Shown in pieces: positions 1-4,221 of a stretch of 7,515 nt of DNA (its first letter is position 1; every line of letters starts with the position of its first letter). This DNA is from Candidatus Aenigmatarchaeota archaeon (GTDB taxonomy: Archaea > Aenigmatarchaeota > Aenigmatarchaeia > PWEA01 > JAGHBM01), in the NCBI GenBank assembly GCA_021160955.1, contig JAGHBM010000025.1:1-7515 (forward strand), written 5' to 3'. The position numbers and the translations under genes were made by a program. The notes beneath the pieces were generated by a model. It was not told the origin of the DNA and ran no database searches. It saw only the letters and a list, made by a program, of their open reading frames with translations.

Positions 1-127
1 CTCTCTATATTACATTTACTATTACTAACGATTACATAATTATATAAATATATATAAATAGCTACAACACACTACAAACGCCTTTCAAACTCATTGGGGC
101 AAATAGAAAATGGTGCGCCGACCGGGA

Positions 128-262
128 CTCTCACCCGAGGAAGGGGAAGTATCCCCTTCCTAAGGGATTACCAACCCCTCCAATTGGCAAACTTTCAGTT
201 TGCCCAAAAATGTTTCTTTTGGGGATAGAGGACCTTTTCTTTTTAAAAGAAAAGGGTCTCTT
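128..262 (-). other. tRNA-Gly intron 2 (position 59/60, 135 nt, mosaic)
   Basis: This intron interrupts the T loop between A59 and U60. The BHB is very clean: T stem CCGGG/CCCGG as the flank, 4-bp central helix UUCG/UGAG, and 3-nt bulges AA^A and AG^U. The intron folds into successive hairpins: 231-243 with 245-258 (U-rich/A-rich arms), 186-193 with 197-204 (8 bp, GAA loop) and 138-147 with 152-161 (10 bp). Separate parts resemble tRNA-Trp intron 1, tRNA-Trp intron 2 and the third tRNA's intron, so it looks assembled from modules shared by this intron family. No homing-endonuclease reading frame is present. Confidence 0.87.
211..257 (-). repeat. Shared intron module, copy A (in tRNA-Gly intron 2)
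   Basis: About 45 bases match 2982-3025 in tRNA-Trp intron 1 with few mismatches and small indels. Both copies contain, on the plus strand, TGTTTCTTT followed by GGGGA, then a GACC-pyrimidine arm and its purine complement forming a hairpin. The copies sit in introns at different tRNA positions (59/60 here, 37/38 in Trp). Confidence 0.75.
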
Positions 263-283
263 TTCGAACCCGGATCACGAGCT

Positions 284-344
284 ATCTCCAGAGCCTCCAT
301 CAAGCCAGTTTTGGTGAAGCTTTTACGCCGAGTAAAAGCTTCCA
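284..344 (-). other. tRNA-Gly intron 1 (position 37/38, 61 nt)
   Basis: This is the canonical archaeal tRNA intron. A BHB can be drawn: central helix CUUC (residues 32-35) with GGAG, 5' bulge CA^U and 3' bulge AU^A directly against the GCUCG stem. The splicing endonuclease should cut in both bulges, giving the loop CUUCCAA. Inside lies a perfect 11-bp hairpin (316-326 with 332-342) with a 5-nt loop. A UUGAUGG box-C-like string is present (303-297) but no CUGA box D. Confidence 0.85.
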
Positions 345-387
345 TGGAAGGCTCGGGTCCTAGCCATTAGACTATCGGCGCACGAGT

Positions 388-404
388 GAATTAAATATAA
401 ATTC
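388..404 (+). promoter_or_regulatory. TATA-like box for the 430-1224 gene
   Basis: TTAAATATAAA is centred near 396, about 34 bases before the ATG at 430, which implies a transcript with a very short leader. The surrounding GAATT...AATTC is symmetric. Confidence 0.45.
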
Positions 405-412
405 TATTCTCA

Positions 413-429
413 ACATATTTAAAAATATT
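413..429 (-). promoter_or_regulatory. Probable TATA box of tRNA-Gly
   Basis: On the minus strand this reads AATATTTTTAAATATG, centred about 40 nt upstream of the tRNA 5' end. The tRNA-Trp gene has a similar box about 36 nt upstream, so both would be transcribed with a 5' leader of roughly 10-15 nt removed by RNase P. It overlaps the promoter region of the divergent gene. Confidence 0.45.
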
Positions 430-1224
430 ATGTTTAAGAAAAAACGAGATAGATCTTTGGATAGTTTATTTTATGCGGAAATTGAGTCTCAAATACACGA
501 CGAACTTGATTTCAGTGAATCGAAAAATAGCCTTTTAGGTCTGGCATTTCTTCCATTTATTTTAGAGAATAGGTATGGAATGGATATAAAAGAGGCTGGA
601 GAATGTACCAAAAAAATTATGAAAGAATGTGAAGGACTGTATAAAAAATACAAAGAAAAAGCAGAACCAACACTAAAGGAATTCAAAAAAGAGTTAAATG
701 AACTCCGGGATGAATATGTCCCCAAAGTTAAGGAATTCGAAAATAGGTATTCAGAGATTTGGGATGAGATATCCGAAGAGTTCTTAGAAAAAAAGTATCC
801 CGGACTCAAACAAATATTGGATAAATTAAAGGATGAAGGAAATCCTGAAGAAATTGCATCCGAAAGTTTTGTAGCCGCTCTTGCCGTATATGAAAAATTT
901 CTTATTTTATCCAGTGATGAATTTTTGGAATTTGAAAAGAAACATCCAAAATATATCAACTATAAAAATGAATTAGATCCTCTATTTGAGGAAGCATTAA
1001 AAAGAAAAGAAGAACTGACCAAAGAATACAGAGATAAATTGATGCCTATAATAAAAGAATGGAGGAAGGACAAACTTAGAATTTTAATTAAGAACCTCCC
1101 GGATCATGTAGTGAGAAAACTTAAAAAAGAATTAAAGAATCCTCTAAAAAAGAAAAAAATAGAAGAGACTTGGGAAATATCAAGAGATGAACTCCTAGAA
1201 GTATTTGATGAATTAGAAAATTAA
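430..1224 (+). CDS. Highly charged helical protein of unknown function
   Basis: I do not recognise this 264-residue protein. It is rich in Lys and Glu and looks almost wholly alpha-helical. There is likely coiled coil at about residues 55-130 (runs such as KKYKEKAEP and KEFKKELNELRDEY) and again at about 180-215 (EEALKRKEELTKEYRDKL), separated by a more hydrophobic segment at about 144-160 (ESFVAALAVYEKFLIL). The C-terminal third is strongly basic (KKLKKELKNPLKKKKIEE) and ends acidic. There is no signal peptide, membrane span, Cys cluster or catalytic motif. The ATG at 430 is the first in frame and sits about 34 bases after a TATA-like box. The gene ends at 1224, directly against the stop codon of the convergent HIT gene. 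The basic stretch could contact nucleic acid, but that is a guess. Confidence 0.8.
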   Translation: MFKKKRDRSLDSLFYAEIESQIHDELDFSESKNSLLGLAFLPFILENRYGMDIKEAGECTKKIMKECEGLYKKYKEKAEPTLKEFKKELNELRDEYVPKVKEFENRYSEIWDEISEEFLEKKYPGLKQILDKLKDEGNPEEIASESFVAALAVYEKFLILSSDEFLEFEKKHPKYINYKNELDPLFEEALKRKEELTKEYRDKLMPIIKEWRKDKLRILIKNLPDHVVRKLKKELKNPLKKKKIEETWEISRDELLEVFDELEN

Positions 1225-1809
1225 TCATCTCGGGACTTGCATTTTCTTGAGGATTTTTTCCATTTCTTCAAGCAATTTTTCTTCTTCATCATTTTCAGAT
1301 TTTTCTTCTTCGCCTTCTTTCTCTTCTTCTTTCACTTTTTCTTCTTCATACTCCTCAAGCTCTTCTTCAATTTCTTCCGGCTCCGAGTCCTCTTCAAAAG
1401 CATAACTCTTTATCTTCTCCCTTATGACTGAAAGACTCTCTGTTGGGGGATTCCTGACTACCATCTGGACCATGGCACCCTTGTCTCCATTGAATCTAGG
1501 AATGATGTGAACGTGTAAGTGTGGAACCCTCTGTCCGGCCGCCTCTCCATGATTTATTCCTATGTTAAAACCATCCGGCTGGAGAGCGTTCTTGATCATC
1601 TCGGTTACTTTCTTCACAGTTTGAAAGACTCTTTTCAACGTCTCATCGTCTACATCCAATATTGTAGGTAAGTGCCTCTTGGGTATGACCAACGTGTGAC
1701 CTGGAGCACTGGGATTTGCATCTAAAAAAGCGAGTGTAAACTCATCCTCATATACTATATCTGCCGGTATTTCCCTTGAAACTATCTTGCAGAACGGACA
1801 TTGATCCAT
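1225..1809 (-). CDS. HIT-family nucleotide hydrolase with acidic C-terminal tail
   Basis: This is a histidine-triad protein of 194 residues. The HIT family hydrolyses or transfers nucleoside phosphates through the middle His of HxHxH; the substrate here is unknown. Visible features are a CPFC pair (C4, C7) typical of the HINT-type N-terminus, the core LDANPSAPGHTLVIPKRH (30-46), GFNIGINHGEAAGQ (80-93) and the triad H97-L-H99-V-H101. The normal HIT domain ends near residue 138. It is followed by about 55 residues of mostly Glu and Lys, which are not part of the family fold. The start is taken at ATG 1809 because a TATA box (TTTAAATATT, 1842-1851) lies only about 9 bases before the longer candidate start at 1839, which would therefore precede the transcript. 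The adenosine kinase gene lies upstream on the same strand, 60 bases away. Confidence 0.93.
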   Translation of the reverse strand: MDQCPFCKIVSREIPADIVYEDEFTLAFLDANPSAPGHTLVIPKRHLPTILDVDDETLKRVFQTVKKVTEMIKNALQPDGFNIGINHGEAAGQRVPHLHVHIIPRFNGDKGAMVQMVVRNPPTESLSVIREKIKSYAFEEDSEPEEIEEELEEYEEEKVKEEEKEGEEEKSENDEEEKLLEEMEKILKKMQVPR

Positions 1810-1841
1810 GAAATCAAACCCCTGAACAGGTTTACACATGA

Positions 1842-1853
1842 AAATATTTAAAG
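1842..1853 (-). promoter_or_regulatory. TATA box of the HIT gene
   Basis: CTTTAAATATTT lies on the minus strand between the kinase stop and the HIT start, about 39 bases before ATG 1809, leaving a short leader. A small GGTC-GGAA-GACC inverted repeat (1853-1864) borders it. Confidence 0.5.
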
Positions 1854-1869
1854 GTCGGAAGACCTGAAC

Positions 1870-2352
1870 TCACAGCTTGTATCCGAACTTTCTCAACAAT
1901 TCCTTTCTTTCCTTAACATCCTCTTCTGTTTCTATACCCTTTGGAGTATATCCATCGATCACTCCGATTATTCCACGGCCTTGGTTGGTCTCGGCAATCA
2001 AAACTTCCACAGGATTAGCAGTGGCGCAAAATATCCTACAGACCTCGGAAACGTTTTTTATCTTGTTAAGAACGTTTATGGGGTATGCATCTTTCAAATA
2101 GATTATAAAACTGTGTCCTGCACCTATTTCCAGAGCTTTTTTCGAAGCTAGCTCAACAAGAGTTTCATCGTTGCCAGACTTTCTAATGAGCCTCTTCCCA
2201 GATGCCTCGCAAAACCCTATGCCAAACTTTGCCCCCGGAACGGTCTCAGCAATGTCTTCATGAAGATCTTCAACGGTTTTTATGAAGTGACTCTGACCCA
2301 AGATTATATTACATCCTTCGGGGACATCTATCTTCACGATTTCAAAATTCAT
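1870..2352 (-). CDS. Adenosine-specific kinase (COG1839 / PF04008 type)
   Basis: The 160-residue length is normal for this small archaeal and bacterial family, annotated as adenosine-specific kinase and expected to phosphorylate adenosine in purine salvage; it is unrelated to the ribokinase-type adenosine kinases. Conserved blocks are all present: AKFGIGFCEASGKRLIR (41-57) followed by GND (60-62), GAGHSFII (77-84), FCATANPVEVLIAET (108-122) and GRGIIGVIDGYTPKGIE (125-141). The ATG at 2352 is supported by a Shine-Dalgarno GGTGAT at 2361-2356 three bases before it and by a TATA box near 2381-2394. Function comes from family assignment, not from a visible catalytic motif. The HIT gene downstream also handles nucleotides in most families, but it has its own promoter. 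Confidence 0.93.
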   Translation of the reverse strand: MNFEIVKIDVPEGCNIILGQSHFIKTVEDLHEDIAETVPGAKFGIGFCEASGKRLIRKSGNDETLVELASKKALEIGAGHSFIIYLKDAYPINVLNKIKNVSEVCRIFCATANPVEVLIAETNQGRGIIGVIDGYTPKGIETEEDVKERKELLRKFGYKL

Positions 2353-2355
2353 CTA

Positions 2356-2394
2356 ATCACCAAGAATATTTATGGAATTCATTTTTTAAATTTT
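2356..2394 (-). promoter_or_regulatory. Promoter and ribosome binding site of the adenosine kinase gene
   Basis: An AATTTAAAAAA TATA box is centred near 2387. GGTGAT (2361-2356) complements the archaeal 16S 3' end and is three bases before ATG 2352. The predicted transcript start (about 2362) leaves only this short leader. Confidence 0.55.
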
Positions 2395-2409
2395 GTGCTC
2401 TGGAAAAAA

Positions 2410-2420
2410 CTTTAAATTTA
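2410..2420 (+). promoter_or_regulatory. TATA box for the 2447-2746 gene
   Basis: CTTTAAATTTA is centred near 2415, about 32 bases before ATG 2447, which fits a leaderless or nearly leaderless transcript and argues against an upstream TTG start at 2393. Confidence 0.5.
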
Positions 2421-2446
2421 TTACAAACTATCTCCTTTCGTTGCGT

Positions 2447-2746
2447 ATGAAGAGATATATGGACCTTTTGAGAAGAATTCCATGTGGATCCAAATTTGCA
2501 ATACCTATTGGAGCATCTGGATATCTGGAAATTAAAAAAATTGAGGAAAAAGGATGTTGTATTATAAGATACCAATCTACATTCTACGAAATGGGTAAGA
2601 AAGTTTTCGAGAAGTGTATAAAGACTTCATTTGCAAGTAATTTCACATTCATCACATTGGAAGATGATAATGAAAGAATAAGTATTGAGGAATATGAAAA
2701 GGGACCTTATGAATTGAGATTTTCTAAAAAATTAAAAAGAAAATGA
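2447..2746 (+). CDS. Small protein of unknown function (99 aa)
   Basis: I do not recognise this protein. The predicted product starts MKRYMDLLRRIPCG and is 99 residues; ATG 2459 (MDLLRRIP) is a possible alternative. The alternation of hydrophobic and charged residues (KFAIPIGASGYLEIKKIEE, GCCIIRYQSTFYEMG, NFTFITLEDDNERISIEEYE) suggests a compact beta-rich fold. The C-terminus is basic (FSKKLKRK). Four Cys (13, 37, 38, 57) do not form a CxxC motif. It has no signal peptide or membrane span. It has its own TATA box and is divergent from the adenosine kinase gene; its stop codon lies one base from the 3' end of tRNA-Trp on the opposite strand. Confidence 0.7.
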   Translation: MKRYMDLLRRIPCGSKFAIPIGASGYLEIKKIEEKGCCIIRYQSTFYEMGKKVFEKCIKTSFASNFTFITLEDDNERISIEEYEKGPYELRFSKKLKRK

Positions 2747-2764
2747 ATGGTGGGGCTGCCCCGA

Positions 2765-2922
2765 TTCTCATATGACCAGCACTTTCCTCAACATTCATTT
2801 AAAAATATTGGCAAACACTTCGTGTTTGCAAGTTCTTTTGTTGAAACCCTTTCTCATATTTCGGTTGGGTTACCCCAATTGGTCCAGAGTGTGAGACCCA
2901 ACCTATATTCACGAAAGGGCTC
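2765..2922 (-). other. tRNA-Trp intron 2 (position 59/60, 158 nt)
   Basis: Interrupts the T loop at the same place as in tRNA-Gly. The BHB is the T stem CCCCG/CGGGG, central helix UUCG/UGAG and bulges AA^G and AA^U. The first part folds as a long hairpin: 2847-2853 with 2913-2919 (7 bp), an internal loop, then 2863-2870 with 2896-2903 (8 bp) closing a 25-nt loop. The hairpin 2811-2818/2822-2829 has an 8-bp stem and a GAA loop, the same architecture as in tRNA-Gly intron 2 but with different closing pairs. It has no endonuclease reading frame. Confidence 0.87.
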
Positions 2923-2948
2923 TTCGAACGGGGGTCTGCTGGTATCTT

Positions 2949-2975
2949 CCATCATCCATTTGTCAGCGCTCCAGA
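2949..2975 (-). ncRNA. Intronic box C/D guide for 2'-O-methylation of tRNA-Trp C34
   Basis: In RNA order there is an 8-nt guide UCUGGAGC (2975-2968), one G, a box D/D' CUGA (2966-2963), a 5-nt gap and a box C/C' AUGAUGG (2955-2949, consensus RUGAUGA). The guide is perfectly complementary to GCUCCAGA (3039-3032), which spans residues 31 to 37 plus the first intron base. Counting back from CUGA, the fifth base is G2971 and it pairs with C34, exactly the D-plus-five rule. Euryarchaeal tRNA-Trp introns are known to guide Cm34. I see no second C/D pair and no guide for residue 39, which is C here. Confidence 0.85.
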
Positions 2976-2981
2976 CAATAT

Positions 2982-3025
2982 TGTTTCTTTGGGGAATACA
3001 AAGACCTTTCTTTTGAAAGAAAGGG
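2982..3025 (-). repeat. Shared intron module, copy B (in tRNA-Trp intron 1)
   Basis: Matches 211-257 in tRNA-Gly intron 2, as described there. The purine/pyrimidine arms form a hairpin of about 8 bp here, shorter than in the Gly copy, with compensating shortening on both arms, which suggests that the structure is kept. Confidence 0.75.
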
Positions 3026-3101
3026 ATTTGTTCTGGAGCCAGCTGTCCTAGGCCAGGCTAGACTACAGCCCCTTTTAGATATTTTGTTTATTATATTGGG
3101 A

Positions 3102-3114
3102 AATATTTAAATGC
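3102..3114 (-). promoter_or_regulatory. TATA box of tRNA-Trp
   Basis: CATTTAAATATTT on the minus strand is centred about 36 nt upstream of the tRNA 5' end, predicting a start near 3082 and a roughly 10-nt leader. Confidence 0.55.
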
Positions 3115-3122
3115 TAGCTTAA

Positions 3123-3551
3123 TTACGGTAACTTTACCTTTGACAAAAGCTCTATATATTTCTTGAGTCTTAAAAGCTCCTTCTCGAGCACCTTGATACT
3201 TGAATTCGATGCACTATGTTTTTTAAATTCTTCCAGTGTCGTTTCCACGTTTTTCTTGGTCTTGAAGAGAACAACCTTTCTGAGACAATCGAGAAGATCC
3301 CCCTGAAGCTCAACGTAAAGCTTCTTGTCCTTGGGTTTTTTCACCCTTTTTATGACGTCAAGCAACTCGAGGAAATCCAAACTCAGTGAGACAGAAGAAG
3401 TTGAATAGCCGATCTTTTTTGAAAGCTCATCAAGAGACAATGGCCTCTTGGCAACCAGCAAAGCAGCTATTATCCTTCCATGAACTTCCGAATAACCCAA
3501 GGCAGATGTCACGCTTGAAAACAAAGAATATATCTCTTTTTCGGCATCCAT
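3123..3551 (-). CDS. GbsR/MarR-like winged-helix transcriptional regulator
   Basis: This 142-residue protein is a likely DNA-binding dimer. Residues 18-70 read as a winged helix: YSEVHGRIIAALLVAKRPLSL, then DELSKKIGYSTSSVSLSLDFL as the helix-turn-helix with the recognition helix at about 48-61, then a basic wing (IKRVKKPKDKKLYVE). The C-terminal half (about 88-142) is helical and leucine-rich, suited to dimerisation. This matches the GbsR-like group (COG1510); the ligand is unknown. The start is ATG 3551, because GGTGGTGAT (3565-3557) is an excellent ribosome binding site six bases upstream. That site is made from the last two Trp codons and the stop of the PAP2-like gene, so the two genes are an operon with likely translational coupling. 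It may control its own operon and the divergent radical SAM gene; that is inference. An upstream TATA-like string at 3585-3594 could add a second transcript. Confidence 0.85.
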   Translation of the reverse strand: MDAEKEIYSLFSSVTSALGYSEVHGRIIAALLVAKRPLSLDELSKKIGYSTSSVSLSLDFLELLDVIKRVKKPKDKKLYVELQGDLLDCLRKVVLFKTKKNVETTLEEFKKHSASNSSIKVLEKELLRLKKYIELLSKVKLP

Positions 3552-3556
3552 CGACA

Positions 3557-4132
3557 TCACCACCATATAAAGTATATCAGATATGTTATAAATATTGAGA
3601 TCAACACCCCTGAAAAGAGCTGGGCCTTAGTATGATGACCAAGTTTGTACCTCGAGTACAGTAATGGAATCAAGAGTAAGAAAGATATGAAAGAAACTCC
3701 ACCGAACACATAACATATAGCAGTAAAAGGTCCGCTGAAACCAGCTGCGTGAACACTTATCTTCCAGAAAAGGTTGATGAACATTATGAACAGGGTAACG
3801 ACAAAATAAGACACCGACAAAAGAAACATCACGTGATTTTCCAATGTATAGAATATCAAAGCACTTACCAAGTAGTTGATGATTGTAACTATGAAAATTG
3901 GTGTCCTCTTCTCTCGGTCAGTTATGTCCATCTTCACGGAATAAATCCTCGCAAAGGCAAGAACCACTGCAGAAGGCACGAACGAAAGGAAAATTAAGCC
4001 AATGAGAACACTCTCCATTGTCGACATACTTCCCAAACTTTTTGTCGAAAACAAGGAAAATATTATCACCACGATTCCAGCGACTGCAGGAGCCGAAAGC
4101 AATATGGATATTGTCTCATAAATTTTACGCAT
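3557..4132 (-). CDS. PAP2-superfamily-like integral membrane phosphatase
   Basis: This 191-residue membrane protein has about six hydrophobic segments (roughly 8-28, 40-62, 79-96, 100-121, 131-156, 172-190). The three PAP2 phosphatase motifs can be recognised in modified form: DREKRTP (72-78) for KxxxxxxRP, KISVHAAG with H128 (124-131) for PSGH, and SR-(4)-HHTKAQ with R161, H167 and Q171 for SRxxxxxHxxxD. The KISxHxxG / HTxxQ variant is one I associate with archaeal PAP2-like proteins. The family removes phosphate from lipid phosphates or polyprenyl diphosphates; the substrate here is not shown. The start is ATG 4132: a TATA box at 4156-4165 lies about 28 bases before it (leaderless), whereas the longer frame starting at a TTG at 4177 would begin upstream of the promoter. 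It is the first gene of an operon with the regulator and is divergent from the Tes-family gene. Confidence 0.8.
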   Translation of the reverse strand: MRKIYETISILLSAPAVAGIVVIIFSLFSTKSLGSMSTMESVLIGLIFLSFVPSAVVLAFARIYSVKMDITDREKRTPIFIVTIINYLVSALIFYTLENHVMFLLSVSYFVVTLFIMFINLFWKISVHAAGFSGPFTAICYVFGGVSFISFLLLIPLLYSRYKLGHHTKAQLFSGVLISIFITYLIYFIWW

Positions 4133-4155
4133 AGTTAGAAGTTTGGAGCAGAAAC

Positions 4156-4165
4156 ATTTATATAG
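4156..4165 (-). promoter_or_regulatory. TATA box of the PAP2-regulator operon
   Basis: CTATATAAAT on the minus strand is centred about 28 bases before ATG 4132, the spacing of a leaderless archaeal gene. Confidence 0.65.
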
Positions 4166-4180
4166 GTGCAAAACCAATAA

Positions 4181-4210
4181 AATTTAAAAGTTTTAAAAAC
4201 TTTTAAAAGT
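4181..4210 (+). promoter_or_regulatory. Promoter of the Tes-family gene with overlapping palindromes (candidate operator)
   Basis: AAAAGTTTT-A-AAAACTTTT (4186-4204) is a perfect 9-bp inverted repeat around one base. ACTTTTAAAAGT (4199-4210) is a second perfect palindrome sharing its right arm. The TTTTAAAA in the first palindrome (about 4191-4198) lies 27 bases before ATG 4222 and is probably the TATA element itself, so a bound dimer would block TBP. The nearby GbsR-like protein is the obvious candidate ligand. Simple A/T runs raise the chance of accidental symmetry. Confidence 0.5.
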
Positions 4211-4221
4211 ATGTGATAAAA

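Larger units (their letters stand above)
111..381 (-). tRNA. tRNA-Gly(UCC) with two introns, CCA encoded
   Basis: Delivers glycine to GGA/GGG codons. The mature tRNA is 75 nt made of three exons: 381-345, 283-263 and 127-111. The acceptor stem GCGCCGA pairs perfectly with TCGGCGC, followed by discriminator A73 and an encoded CCA. The D arm is GUCU/GGAC around a loop with GG, the anticodon stem is CGAGC/GCUCG, the loop is C-U-UCC-A-A, the variable loop has 4 nt, and the T arm is CCGGG-UUCGAAU-CCCGG. Intron 1 lies at the canonical 37/38 site and intron 2 at 59/60 in the T loop; together they make up 196 of 271 nt. A TATA-like box near 413-429 lies about 40 nt upstream of the 5' end, and a T run follows the CCA. 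The Gly call rests on the UCC anticodon; splice points are set by BHB geometry and could be off by a base. Confidence 0.93.
2944..3032 (-). other. tRNA-Trp intron 1 (position 37/38, 89 nt)
   Basis: The exon-exon junction G37^A38 is fixed by the anticodon stem GCUGG/CCAGC. The expected BHB is CUCC (32-35) with GAAG, bulges AG^A and AU^A; C34 faces A, so the central helix has one mismatch, unlike the clean tRNA-Gly equivalent. An outer AUCC/GGAU pairing (3027-3024 with 2957-2954) may continue the helix. The intron holds the shared hairpin module and a C34 methylation guide. Confidence 0.85.
2748..3072 (-). tRNA. tRNA-Trp(CCA) with two introns, CCA encoded
   Basis: This is the single tryptophan tRNA type. 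The mature sequence is 78 nt from exons 3072-3033, 2943-2923 and 2764-2748. The acceptor GGGGCUG pairs with CAGCCCC, followed by A73 and an encoded CCA. The D arm is GUCU/GGAC with an 11-nt loop, the anticodon stem GCUGG/CCAGC, the loop C-U-CCA-G-A, and the T arm CCCCG-UUCGAAU-CGGGG. Introns at 37/38 (89 nt) and 59/60 (158 nt) make up 247 of 325 nt. The first contains a box C/D guide aimed at this tRNA's own C34. A TATA-like box at 3102-3114 is about 36 nt upstream. The gene lies downstream of the regulator at 3123-3551 on the same strand but appears to have its own promoter. Confidence 0.95.

Noticed and set aside
1..110. Possible gene or promoter in the AT-rich left edge
   Set aside because: TATA-like strings occur near 40-60, but no supported frame or RNA structure follows before tRNA-Gly; it may be the flank of something outside the window.
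297..308. Box-C-like UUGAUGG with an upstream CUGG in tRNA-Gly intron 1
   Set aside because: It copies the D-then-C order of the Trp guide, but CUGG is not a good box D and the preceding bases do not complement this tRNA.
160..345. A 61-residue minus-strand reading frame
   Set aside because: It lies wholly within the tRNA-Gly gene, crossing both introns and an exon; it has no family features and is explained by the tRNA.
111..381. Homing endonuclease or mobile element inside the long tRNA introns
   Set aside because: No LAGLIDADG-type or other protein frame fits; the introns are short structured RNA.
1237..1431. A Phe-rich plus-strand frame of 64 residues
   Set aside because: It is the reverse complement of the Glu/Lys tail of the HIT gene; the composition follows from GAA/GAG codons.
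2811..2829. Short hairpins as CRISPR repeats
   Set aside because: Copies are few, irregularly spaced and inside tRNA introns; there are no spacers or cas genes.
2747..3016. An 89-residue plus-strand reading frame
   Set aside because: It is antisense to tRNA-Trp and its introns, with no promoter or recognisable protein features.
4133..4177. Longer N-terminus for the PAP2-like protein starting at TTG 4177
   Set aside because: The TATA box at 4156-4165 would lie inside the coding region, and ATG 4132 has leaderless spacing.
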